Translations under genes and position numbers: made by a program
Notes under the pieces: model-generated
The model's database searches: none
What the model was told of the DNA's origin: nothing
Seen by the model: the letters and a program-made list of their open reading frames with translations, nothing else
Part shown: piece after piece, positions 8,350-15,560 of the stretch
Position numbering within the stretch: the stretch's first letter is position 1
Layout: every line of letters begins with the position of its first letter
Assembly (NCBI GenBank): GCA_903824455.1
Contig: CAIJWY010000054.1
Coordinates: 1-27,278, forward strand
Length of the DNA: 27,278 nucleotides
Source of the DNA: an uncultured Micrococcales bacterium
GTDB lineage: Bacteria; Actinomycetota; Actinomycetes; Actinomycetales; Microbacteriaceae
Direction: 5' to 3'

Positions 8350-9486
8350 TTACTTACCCCATGCCTTGAGGAAGATCGACTGGTAGTCGACAGCACCCTG
8401 GTATGAACCAGACTTTGGCATATTGTGATCTGCGTCGATCAGCTGAGAAGACTCACCGATCCATGCAGCTTTACCGCCGGTGATCGCACGAGCTGCGGTG
8501 TCAACTGCACCCCAACCGAGCCAGTCAACTGCGTAACCCACGGTTGCATTAACGCCCTGTCCACCTGCACGGATCATATCGACAACTGCAGCGTCTCCAC
8601 CACGGCTGATGACGAGAAGCTTGTCGTTACCGGACTGAACGATTGCAGCACCCAGACCACCCTCGATGAGGTTGTCGTTAGGAACAATCAAAGTGTTTGC
8701 ATCAGGGTTGTTCAGAAGAGCAGTGGTGATCTTCTGGAATGCAGAACCGTTGATTACTTCTTCGTTGCTGACGTCGATGGTCTCGAGAACAGAAGTCTTA
8801 GGAGCACCCAGAGCCTTGAGCTCATTGTTGAAACCGTCGGTCAACCAAGGACCGAAAGCTGCACCGGTGAAGTTGATGACGACTGCCTTGACATCACCGT
8901 TCTGCTTGCCGAATGCGTAATCAGCCTGGATAGCACCGAATGCGTTCCACTTCTGAATTGGGTCGTAGCCTTCAAGCCACTTGGTCTGAGAAGTGAAGAC
9001 TGCTGGATCACAGTTATCAACACCGCCGCCTCCGATGATCTTGATGCCAGCCTGAGCCGCTTCATTGAATGCAGCTGCAGCTGCAGCACAGTCAATACCG
9101 ATTGGGATGATGACATCAGCGCCACCGGCGATTGCCTGACGAACTGCGGTGCCGAATCCTTCAGGGTTGAGCTGACCGTCTGCAACGGTTACCTTCCAGC
9201 CTAGCTTCTCAGCAGCAGCCTTGGTTGCTGCAGTAGGAACAGAACAACCTGCTACTGCTTCACCACAGGAAACGACGTAAAGGTTAACATTGCTTGGGAT
9301 GCCCTTTACCGGATCAATCTCAAGAGTGGTTCCGAGACCGACGTAGGACTTATCAAGAGCTGCCGCTGCTGCTGGGCTTAAGTCAGAGTTAGATGATGTT
9401 GAATTAGAACCGGTGCTGCAGGCGGTAAGCGCCATTGCAGCAACCACCAACCCGACTCCTGCTGTCATGAATTTATTTTTTTGCAT
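8350..9486 (-). CDS. Sugar-type substrate-binding lipoprotein of ABC transporter
   Basis: 378 residues. The N-terminus has two Lys, a hydrophobic core and the lipobox LTAC with Cys23, so the protein should be a lipid-anchored solute receptor outside the membrane. The mature part is of the periplasmic binding protein type 1 (Peripla_BP_4) fold: YVVSCGEAVAGCS at the first strand, ADVIIPIGIDC in the second, IISRGGDAAVVD-like hinge segments later. AGGAGA precedes the ATG closely. It is the first and presumably most highly expressed gene of the leftward transporter operon, opposite a 13-bp palindrome. It is divergent from the flavin monooxygenase gene. The ligand cannot be deduced; the repeated Cys residues in the mature part are unusual for the class. 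Confidence 0.92.
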   Translation of the reverse strand: MQKNKFMTAGVGLVVAAMALTACSTGSNSTSSNSDLSPAAAAALDKSYVGLGTTLEIDPVKGIPSNVNLYVVSCGEAVAGCSVPTAATKAAAEKLGWKVTVADGQLNPEGFGTAVRQAIAGGADVIIPIGIDCAAAAAAFNEAAQAGIKIIGGGGVDNCDPAVFTSQTKWLEGYDPIQKWNAFGAIQADYAFGKQNGDVKAVVINFTGAAFGPWLTDGFNNELKALGAPKTSVLETIDVSNEEVINGSAFQKITTALLNNPDANTLIVPNDNLIEGGLGAAIVQSGNDKLLVISRGGDAAVVDMIRAGGQGVNATVGYAVDWLGWGAVDTAARAITGGKAAWIGESSQLIDADHNMPKSGSYQGAVDYQSIFLKAWGK

Positions 9487-9583
9487 TATTTTCTCCTGGG
9501 TTTCGAAAGGAAGAAACGAAGCGGATTGCTGTGGGCTCCATTGCCTTAAGGTTGCATGGTTGCTAACCTCGTGAATAGTAAAC

Positions 9584-9602
9584 CATTGTAATGATTACAT
9601 TG
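9584..9602. promoter_or_regulatory. Palindromic operator candidate between transporter and monooxygenase operons
   Basis: TGTAATGATTACA (9587-9599) is a perfect 6-1-6 palindrome. With one mismatched pair it extends to 9584-9602. The core TAATGATTA recurs at 12073 and 17141. It lies in the only large divergent gap of the cluster's left half, between the two start codons at 9486 and 9721, beside promoter-like hexamers on both strands (TATAAC at 9615-9620 for the rightward unit). It also fits the LysR T-N11-A pattern, so LysR or GntR could be the binder. Confidence 0.55.
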
Positions 9603-9720
9603 CAATATGCTTTTTATAACAGTTTCATAGCTTTACAAGCAGACATCTTGCAAAACTTATAGGTAAATACGGGCAATGGAGCCCGGAAGATCCAAAGCAC
9701 AACGAAAGGCAATTCAGCTA

Positions 9721-10839
9721 ATGACCGTAAAGAACGTATTAGTAGTTGGTGGAGGCATCACCGGAACCATCGCCTCCATCGCTCTGTCACAAAAAGGCGT
9801 AAAGGTTACGTTGATTGAGATCTCCCCCCAGTGGTTCGGAGTGGGTCACGGAATCACGGTCCAGGGAAATGCCCTCAAGGTACTGGACCAGATTGGTGCT
9901 CTAGATCGACTCGGGGCTGGGTTCAGCTTTAGTGGACTGAATGTTTATGACGCGAGCGGTGCAGTTCTAGCAGAAACCGAAATGCCTCACACCGGTGGAC
10001 AGGAATATTCCTCTGCGATGGGAATTCTTCGTTCCGAGCTGCAGACCACTCTTGTGGAGATGTGCCACGAACTTAATGTTGAGGTTCGACTTGACACCGA
10101 GATGGTCGCGTTTGAAAACCACTCAGACTCTGTCGACGTTACTTTTGCGAGTGGTGCGGTAGAACGTTTCGACATCGTGATTGCAGCAGATGGAATTCGT
10201 TCCAAGACGCGAGCACTTCTGGGTATTCACCATGACAAGAAGCCAACCGGACTAGGGATCTGGCGAAATGTCACTAAGCGTTCTCCAGAGATGTCACATG
10301 CATCTGTATATTTCAACGGCCCCTCTTATAAAGCAGGCTTCACTCCTATTTCAGAAACACACTGCTACGCCTACGTTCTGACAGATCCAAAACGAGTGGA
10401 CAATGGGTTGTCAAATGCTCAGGAAATGAAGCGTCTGCTCGAGGGTTACCACGGTGAATTCGACTTCATCCGCGAAAACATTTCAGAAGATGACTACATG
10501 AACTTCCAAGCAATTGAGTGGATTTTTGTGGACGACCAGCCCTGGCACCAGGGTCGCGTAATTCTCATCGGTGATGCAGTCCACGCATGCCCACCCCTAA
10601 TTGCACAAGGTGCTGCTCAGTGTTCAGAGGATGCTCTCCTTCTTGCCGACTACGTCACGCGTGATGGTGATATTGAAACACTCTTTACAGAATTCACCGA
10701 GCGTCGCAAGCCGCGCATCAAGGTGGTTGTGGACGCTTCGTTGCAGCTGGCGAACTGGGAACTCCACCCCGATACACCAGGTGCGAACCCTGCGGCTTTG
10801 ATGGCTTCATCTCTAGCCGAACTCACAAAACCCGCCTAA
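9721..10839 (+). CDS. Class A FAD-dependent monooxygenase (aromatic hydroxylase)
   Basis: 372 residues from ATG 9721. An upstream in-frame ATG at 9676 would add 15 polar residues before the Rossmann strand, so 9721 is preferred; GAAAGG precedes it. The fold is of the PHBH type: dinucleotide motif GGGITG at 10-15, DG motif ADGIRSKTR at 156-164, and GD motif IGDAVHACPP at 283-292, which binds FAD ribityl and closes the site. These three motifs define single-component NAD(P)H hydroxylases that put an OH next to an existing phenolic OH, such as salicylate, 3-hydroxybenzoate and naringenin 8-hydroxylase (FdeE). Here it would make the catechol-type substrate for the extradiol dioxygenase encoded at 20695-21714. 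It is the first gene of the rightward operon. Confidence 0.92.
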   Translation: MTVKNVLVVGGGITGTIASIALSQKGVKVTLIEISPQWFGVGHGITVQGNALKVLDQIGALDRLGAGFSFSGLNVYDASGAVLAETEMPHTGGQEYSSAMGILRSELQTTLVEMCHELNVEVRLDTEMVAFENHSDSVDVTFASGAVERFDIVIAADGIRSKTRALLGIHHDKKPTGLGIWRNVTKRSPEMSHASVYFNGPSYKAGFTPISETHCYAYVLTDPKRVDNGLSNAQEMKRLLEGYHGEFDFIRENISEDDYMNFQAIEWIFVDDQPWHQGRVILIGDAVHACPPLIAQGAAQCSEDALLLADYVTRDGDIETLFTEFTERRKPRIKVVVDASLQLANWELHPDTPGANPAALMASSLAELTKPA

Positions 10840-10887
10840 ATACTGGCCAATCTCTTCTCAACCACAATCTGTTAAGGAGTTTCAACT

Positions 10888-12051
10888 ATGTATATGTACT
10901 TCCCCACCAACTACGTCTGGAGCTTGACGGTAGTCGTCACACTCAACTCCGGCGGTCTCATCGACGAAATTGATCGCGCATGCAAGCCCGTACTTAATGC
11001 TGCTCTCAACGGTGACGATGCCGGCACCGAAGATCTCTATGACTCTTGGGTCGCTGTTGCAGACCGTCTTGAACTTCAAGCAATAGAAGATGAAGCTCGC
11101 GGTCGCATCCTCACCGCAAGCCAGAAGTATTACCGCTCAAGCTTGTACATCGCTCAGGCAGAGCGCCTTCAGTCCCCTCAGTGGACTGGCCGCAATGCTG
11201 CGTATCAGCGTTCGATGGACTTGCTGCAAAAGCATTTCGCTTTGAGCAATGTGCCCATCGATCGTGTAGAGATTCCTTTCGAGGGTGGCAGCCTTCCCGG
11301 TTACTTCTACCGCGCTGAAAGCTTAGATGGTAAGCCTACCCCCGTGATGATTCACTGGAACGGTTTGGACTCCACCAAAGAGATGATGTACTACACAAGC
11401 TTCTGCAAGATGATGGCAGAGCGTGGAATCTCTACACTCATGGTGGACACACCCGGTTCTGGTGAAGCGCTTCGTTTGCGTGGAATGACTTCTCGTCACG
11501 ACACCGAAGCATGGGCAGCTCCAATTGTTGACTTCGCGGAAAAGATCGAGGGAATCAACCCCGACAAGATCGGAATTATTGGTTGGTCACTGGGTGGATA
11601 CTACGCACCACGTGCTGCTGCATTTGAGAAGCGGCTCAAGCTAGCTGTTGCCTGGGGTGCTAACCACAACTGGGCTGCAGTTCAGGAAGCACGTCGCAAC
11701 CGCGAAGGCAGCAACCCAGTGCCGCACTACTGGGAACACGTGTTCTGGGTTTGGGGCGTCGACAACATGGCGGACTTCATCGAGGTTACCCAGGGTATGC
11801 ACCTCAATGGTGTCGCCGAGAAGATCACAGTCCCTCTGCTCGTCATGCACGGTGCCAACGACCGACAGATTCCGGTCAGGTACGCACACGAAACTTACGA
11901 CCAGGCTGTCAACAGTCCCAAGCGTGAACTTCGCATTTACGACGAGCCAGAGGGCGGAACCGAGCACATGGGAATCGACCACATGCCCTACGTTGCGTCG
12001 TACCTTGCCGACTGGATTTACGAAACTTTTGAAGAGCTGAAGGACCATTGA
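10888..12051 (+). CDS. Alpha/beta hydrolase of the DHPON hydrolase/FrsA type (possible C-C bond hydrolase)
   Basis: 387 residues. AAGGAG (10873-10878) lies 9 nt before ATG 10888. Residues 1-120 are a helical N-terminal cap. The catalytic domain follows, with nucleophile elbow GWSLGG (Ser234), acid Asp325 in HGANDRQIP and His360 or His365 in TEHMGIDHM. Cap plus core and length match 2,6-dihydroxypseudooxynicotine hydrolase of nicotine degraders, which splits an aryl-ketone C-C bond, and related FrsA-like esterases. With an extradiol dioxygenase and flavin hydroxylase in the cluster, cleavage of a vinylogous or aryl ketone is a plausible role. A simple esterase acting on a conjugate is the alternative. 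Its stop codon lies inside a consensus promoter for the next genes. Confidence 0.85.
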   Translation: MYMYFPTNYVWSLTVVVTLNSGGLIDEIDRACKPVLNAALNGDDAGTEDLYDSWVAVADRLELQAIEDEARGRILTASQKYYRSSLYIAQAERLQSPQWTGRNAAYQRSMDLLQKHFALSNVPIDRVEIPFEGGSLPGYFYRAESLDGKPTPVMIHWNGLDSTKEMMYYTSFCKMMAERGISTLMVDTPGSGEALRLRGMTSRHDTEAWAAPIVDFAEKIEGINPDKIGIIGWSLGGYYAPRAAAFEKRLKLAVAWGANHNWAAVQEARRNREGSNPVPHYWEHVFWVWGVDNMADFIEVTQGMHLNGVAEKITVPLLVMHGANDRQIPVRYAHETYDQAVNSPKRELRIYDEPEGGTEHMGIDHMPYVASYLADWIYETFEELKDH

Positions 12052-12081
12052 CAAGCCCAAATTGTTTCAATATAATCATTA
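12048..12081 (+). promoter_or_regulatory. Perfect consensus sigma-70 promoter with overlapping palindrome
   Basis: TTGACA (12048-12053) and TATAAT (12071-12076) are exact consensus hexamers separated by exactly 17 bp. The -35 box contains the hydrolase stop codon (12049-12051). TAATCATTA (12073-12081), the 9-bp palindrome also found at 9589 and 17141, overlaps the -10 box. That position is typical of repression by blocking polymerase. Transcription would start near 12083, about 50 nt before the cupin gene. Confidence 0.75.
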
Positions 12082-12133
12082 GAAGGAATACAAGCCAGTT
12101 TGGCTTAATGGTGCGATGAAGGGCCAAAACAAG

Positions 12134-12517
12134 ATGAGCATGGAACTCCCGTTGTCGCTGGAAGCGATTTCAGCGATTCCAGCCGGTACAGACCGACTCG
12201 TCCTCATTGAATCAGGTGAAGTATTCGTTGGAGTTAAGGTGTTCCAGCCTGGCGAAGTTTTTGCCAATCACTTCCACAACGGATACGACGAGATATTCAT
12301 GGGAATAGAAGGTATCGTCACCATCTGGCAAGGCCGCGCACTCAGGGTTGAAGTAGGACCTGGTTCCTCCCTTGCGTGCATGCGAGGAAGCCAGCACTAC
12401 CTTATTAACGAGACGTCAGAGCCTGCCAAAGTTCTCTACGCCAAGGTTCCTCTCGTCGCAGACGATACCCACTGGGTTGAGTGGTCCCCAGAAGATCACC
12501 ACCACGGCGGTGCGTAA
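12134..12517 (+). CDS. Small cupin-domain protein
   Basis: 127 residues. Three in-frame ATGs exist (12116, 12134, 12140). GAAGGG at 12118-12123 gives proper spacing only to 12134. It is a single cupin barrel. Motif 1 reads NHFHNGYDEIFMGIEG, with the His-x-His and Glu metal ligands, and motif 2 is GSQHYLIN, providing the third His. The C-terminus is His-rich (DHHHGG). The protein probably binds a divalent metal in the cytosol. Small cupins in aromatic clusters may be isomerases, decyclising enzymes, dioxygenases or accessory proteins, and sequence alone does not choose. It follows the strong promoter and is 1 bp from the next gene, so the two are coupled. Confidence 0.8.
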   Translation: MSMELPLSLEAISAIPAGTDRLVLIESGEVFVGVKVFQPGEVFANHFHNGYDEIFMGIEGIVTIWQGRALRVEVGPGSSLACMRGSQHYLINETSEPAKVLYAKVPLVADDTHWVEWSPEDHHHGGA

Positions 12518-12518
12518 A

Positions 12519-13391
12519 GTGTCTGACGAACCGGGCACCGTAAACGGCCGATTCTTTGCTAGTGAAAACGCCGGTAGAAGGGTTGTTGTGCTGGACTCTG
12601 CCACACACTCTCATTTGCACGCTTCCTCACCGGAATTTCAGGCGCACACTGACGTGATTGTCAACGCCTCCTATTCAGGCGTCTATTGCGCACACCTCCT
12701 TGATGAAACAAAACCAATTGGGGTTATTGGTCTGGATTGCGGCATTGGCAAAGACGGTGCCGGTATTTCAGGTTTGTGGTATTTCGAAGCAAAGAACATC
12801 CCCGCTGCAGCAGCAGATATTTCCATACTGGAACACGGCAATGGACGTGTCCTCTATGAAAATGGCATCATCTCACGCGTCAACGGCTTTGCCATAGGCT
12901 TGGGAATTCAACCGGGCATGTCAGTTGTCAAAGCAGCAGCACTTATGCGCGATGGTTCAGCAGAATCCATAGAACTGGACTTCCACAACCGTGAGGTTGT
13001 CTACATCGGTGAAAACGGTCACAACGTGGTCTGCACCAACTCCATTGCGGATGCGCTTCCTGAAGACCGTGACACCAACGTCCTTTGTACCGCAGGTCAC
13101 ACCGGTCGTAGTGTGGTCGACTACATAATCGGCTTCCGCCCATTTGGCTTTATTTGTTCCGATGGTGCGATGGGGCGTGACCGCAGTGGTGTTTCTGCAC
13201 TTGAACCCACAAATGCAGCAGGCATCGCGGGTGCAGCTGTCTCGGCTGAAACTGCTCGAATGGGCGATGGCCACAGCACTTATTTTGACGGCGTCATCAG
13301 CGCTGCAAATGATCTGGCTTTAGCAGCAGGTGTCTATGTAGGGCAGAAAGCGACTGAAGCTGCCCAACTTCTCGCAAACAGAAAAATCTAA
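12519..13391 (+). CDS. Unrecognised protein built of two homologous halves
   Basis: 290 residues from GTG 12519, 1 bp after the cupin stop. The frame is open further upstream, but only inside the cupin gene. I do not recognise the family. Residues about 20-143 and 158-285 are repeats of each other: GLDCGIGKDGAGISGL matches CSDGAMGRDRSGVSAL, ENGIISRVNGFAIGLGI matches FDGVISAANDLALAAGV, and both halves end in an AA-x-L/M helix. I estimate about 30% identity by eye. There is no signal peptide or membrane segment, so it should be cytosolic. Conserved G-[KR]-D, H and DG residues hint at a ligand or active site at a pseudo-twofold interface. Its position between a cupin and a flavoprotein suggests an enzyme of the pathway (inference). 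Confidence 0.8.
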   Translation: MSDEPGTVNGRFFASENAGRRVVVLDSATHSHLHASSPEFQAHTDVIVNASYSGVYCAHLLDETKPIGVIGLDCGIGKDGAGISGLWYFEAKNIPAAAADISILEHGNGRVLYENGIISRVNGFAIGLGIQPGMSVVKAAALMRDGSAESIELDFHNREVVYIGENGHNVVCTNSIADALPEDRDTNVLCTAGHTGRSVVDYIIGFRPFGFICSDGAMGRDRSGVSALEPTNAAGIAGAAVSAETARMGDGHSTYFDGVISAANDLALAAGVYVGQKATEAAQLLANRKI

Positions 13392-13426
13392 CATCGATAA
13401 CAGCCAGTCTGATCGAAAGGAACCAC

Positions 13427-15046
13427 ATGAAAATATGGAGTGATGGCGCCAAGTTGGCACCTTCCTATGACGTTGTTGTGGTCGGTTCAGGTTCTGGAGG
13501 ACTTCTGTCTGCTGCCGTTGCAGCAAAGGCAGGGAAGTCAGTTCTTGTCCTTGAGAAAGCAAATCTCTTCGGCGGTACCAGCGCGATTTCTGGTGGAACA
13601 CTCTGGATTCCTGGAAACCACTACATGATTGAACGTGGTCTTACTGATTCACGAGAGTCAGCAATCAACTACCTGGTCACCATTAGTCGCGGTCACACTT
13701 CTCGCGAAGTTCTTGAGGCAGTCGTTGATAATGGACCCGAAATGGTGAAGTGGCTGAGCGAAAATGCAGATTTGATATTTTCCTCTGCCGATGAATACCC
13801 CGATTACCGACCCGATGTTGAGGGCTCGGTTTCCGGCGGACGATCTCTCGATCCAGCGCTCTACGATTCGACCAAGCTGGGTGAACTTGTCAAGGCACTC
13901 CGACCTGACCGCAGAATGCCTTTCACCATGGAGGAATACGAGCAGTGGGTGGCCTTCACGCGATTCCCTTGGGAAGAACTGCAGAAGCGCTTCGACGCTG
14001 GAATTGTTTCCAGAGGTAACGCTGTTGTTGCTCCCTTGTTGAAGACCGTAGCTGACTTGGGCGTAACTCTTGTTACCGAAGCACCTGTTGACGACCTCTT
14101 ATTCGAAGATGGTCGCGTTTCAGGTGTCGTAGTTGAGGGAACCTCGATTGGTGCATCAGGCGGAGTGATGCTTGCATGTGGCGGTTTCGAGTGGGATCTC
14201 AATATGGCCAAGCAGTTCCTCGCTGGCCCCATCATGGCTCGTTGCTCGCCACCAAACAACACGGGTGACGGTATTCGAATGGGTCAGAGCCTCGGGGCAA
14301 AGCTCGGAAACATGCGTGAAGCGTTCTGGGCTCCAATGACAGTTGTTCCAGGTGACGAACTCGAAGGCGCACAACTAGGCACGCTACTGCGCTTTGAACG
14401 TCAGGGTCCCGGATCAATTATCGTGAACCGTGAGGGAAACCGATTCGTCAATGAATCTCAGAACTACAACGACATGACCCGTGCTTTCCACTCGGTTGAC
14501 CCCGTTGCACATAACTACGTCAATATGCCCGCACACATCGTAGTGGACAGCGAATATATGGATCAATACGGCTTCCTTAGTTACCGTTCAGGCGATGCAC
14601 TTCCTGTGTGGATGAAATCCGGAGAAACGGTTGCAGACCTTGCCAAACAAATTGGTCTACCTGCAGGCAACTTGGAAGCAACCATTGAGCGCTTCAACGG
14701 GTTTGCCCGTGCGGGCGTCGACGAAGACTTCACCCGTGGAGGAAACGACTACGACCAGTACTGGGGTGACGGCGACCGGGGCTACCCCAACCGTTCCCTC
14801 GCTCCATTGGAGCGCGGTCCTTACTTTGCCATCGAAGTTGTTCCTGGTGCTTTCGGAACAAATGGTGGTCTGGTGACCGACAAGAATGCCAACGTCATTG
14901 ACGTCAAGGGCAAAACCATCAAGGGCCTTTATGCAGCCGGCAACACGACAGCCCACCCGGTTGGCGGCGGTTACCCAGGTGCAGGAGGAACACTCGGCCC
15001 AGGAATGTCCATGGCATACGTTGCTGGCAAGCAACTCGCACTCTAA
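13427..15046 (+). CDS. FAD-dependent oxidoreductase, ketosteroid Delta1-dehydrogenase/fumarate reductase type
   Basis: 539 residues; GAAAGGAA ribosome binding site before ATG 13427. The N-terminal FAD motif is DVVVVGSGSGGLLSA (15-29), with VLVLEKANLFGGTSAISGG following, the FAD_binding_2 fingerprint. The C-terminal part has LYAAGNTTAHPVGGGYPGAG and GGTLGPGMSMAYVAGKQLA, the FAD-pyrophosphate region of 3-ketosteroid Delta1-dehydrogenases and related flavoproteins. The expected chemistry is introduction or removal of a C=C next to a ring ketone. Comparable flavoproteins occur in the Herbaspirillum naringenin cluster and in steroid clusters. No cytochrome domain or twin-arginine signal is seen, so it should be soluble. 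It lies 35 bp after the repeat-protein gene in the same operon and could aromatise a cyclohexenone-type substrate before hydroxylation (inference). Confidence 0.9.
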   Translation: MKIWSDGAKLAPSYDVVVVGSGSGGLLSAAVAAKAGKSVLVLEKANLFGGTSAISGGTLWIPGNHYMIERGLTDSRESAINYLVTISRGHTSREVLEAVVDNGPEMVKWLSENADLIFSSADEYPDYRPDVEGSVSGGRSLDPALYDSTKLGELVKALRPDRRMPFTMEEYEQWVAFTRFPWEELQKRFDAGIVSRGNAVVAPLLKTVADLGVTLVTEAPVDDLLFEDGRVSGVVVEGTSIGASGGVMLACGGFEWDLNMAKQFLAGPIMARCSPPNNTGDGIRMGQSLGAKLGNMREAFWAPMTVVPGDELEGAQLGTLLRFERQGPGSIIVNREGNRFVNESQNYNDMTRAFHSVDPVAHNYVNMPAHIVVDSEYMDQYGFLSYRSGDALPVWMKSGETVADLAKQIGLPAGNLEATIERFNGFARAGVDEDFTRGGNDYDQYWGDGDRGYPNRSLAPLERGPYFAIEVVPGAFGTNGGLVTDKNANVIDVKGKTIKGLYAAGNTTAHPVGGGYPGAGGTLGPGMSMAYVAGKQLAL

Positions 15047-15083
15047 CTCTCTTTATCCTCAGAAATTCACGAAAGGAAACGCA

Positions 15084-15530
15084 ATGTCAAACAAAGATGC
15101 AGAACTACGCTGGCAAGCAGTACCCCAGGTAACAAAGTCTGGCCAAGAAGATACTCACACCATGTCTTCTGGTGACTGCGTGCGCGTCTCAGGTGTTGGA
15201 CCTCAGCACACTGATGCCACCAAGATCTGGTTCGGCCAAGTTCACAACAACCCGGGCTACCGCTCACTTCCTCACCACCACGGTGAGGCAGAGACAGGTG
15301 GTTACGTTCTTCGCGGCAAAGGTCGCATATATTTTGGCAAGGGTTACACCCAGTTCATTGACATGACTGCTGGTGACTGGGTTTTTGTTCCACCCTTCAT
15401 GCCCCACGTTGAGGCGAACATGTCCACCACTGAAGAATTGGTCTGGCTCACTGCTCGCACACCAGACAACATCGTTATTAACCTCGAAGAGGTTGATGAC
15501 TCAACCCTCGTAGGTTACAAGCGAAGCTAA
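15084..15530 (+). CDS. Cupin-domain protein
   Basis: 148 residues from ATG 15084, preceded by GAAAGGAAAC; the frame is open further upstream but only within the preceding flavoprotein gene. Single cupin barrel. Motif 1 is LPHHHGEAETGGYVLRG, with His-x-His and Glu as metal ligands. The segment GDWVFVPPFMPHVEANM holds the motif 2 His. It is not closely similar to the cupin at 12134-12517, so the operon carries two separate cupins. It is probably a cytosolic metal-dependent enzyme or binding protein acting on an oxygenated intermediate. The exact reaction cannot be assigned. It lies 37 bp after the flavoprotein and 30 bp before a fumarylacetoacetase-fold gene. Confidence 0.85.
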   Translation: MSNKDAELRWQAVPQVTKSGQEDTHTMSSGDCVRVSGVGPQHTDATKIWFGQVHNNPGYRSLPHHHGEAETGGYVLRGKGRIYFGKGYTQFIDMTAGDWVFVPPFMPHVEANMSTTEELVWLTARTPDNIVINLEEVDDSTLVGYKRS

Positions 15531-15560
15531 ATCCTTCTACCTGGACTGATTGGACTCACT

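Noticed and set aside
9544..9554. 11-bp repeat CCTTAAGGTTG shared with 21722-21732
   Set aside because: At 21722 it includes the dioxygenase ribosome binding site, and the two copies lie at very different distances from their start codons (58 versus 8 nt), so a shared regulatory role is unlikely.
9487..9720. Riboswitch or other structured leader in the divergent gap
   Set aside because: Apart from the 13-bp palindrome and promoter-like hexamers, no extended stem set or known aptamer consensus could be recognised.
12372..12518. Upstream extension of the repeat-protein gene inside the cupin gene
   Set aside because: The frame is open from an ATG at 12372, but this part overlaps well-conserved cupin coding sequence. 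The homologous protein body begins after GTG 12519, right at the cupin stop.
14886..15083. Upstream extension of the second cupin gene
   Set aside because: Overlaps the conserved FAD-binding C-terminus of the flavoprotein; a proper ribosome binding site and start exist at 15084.
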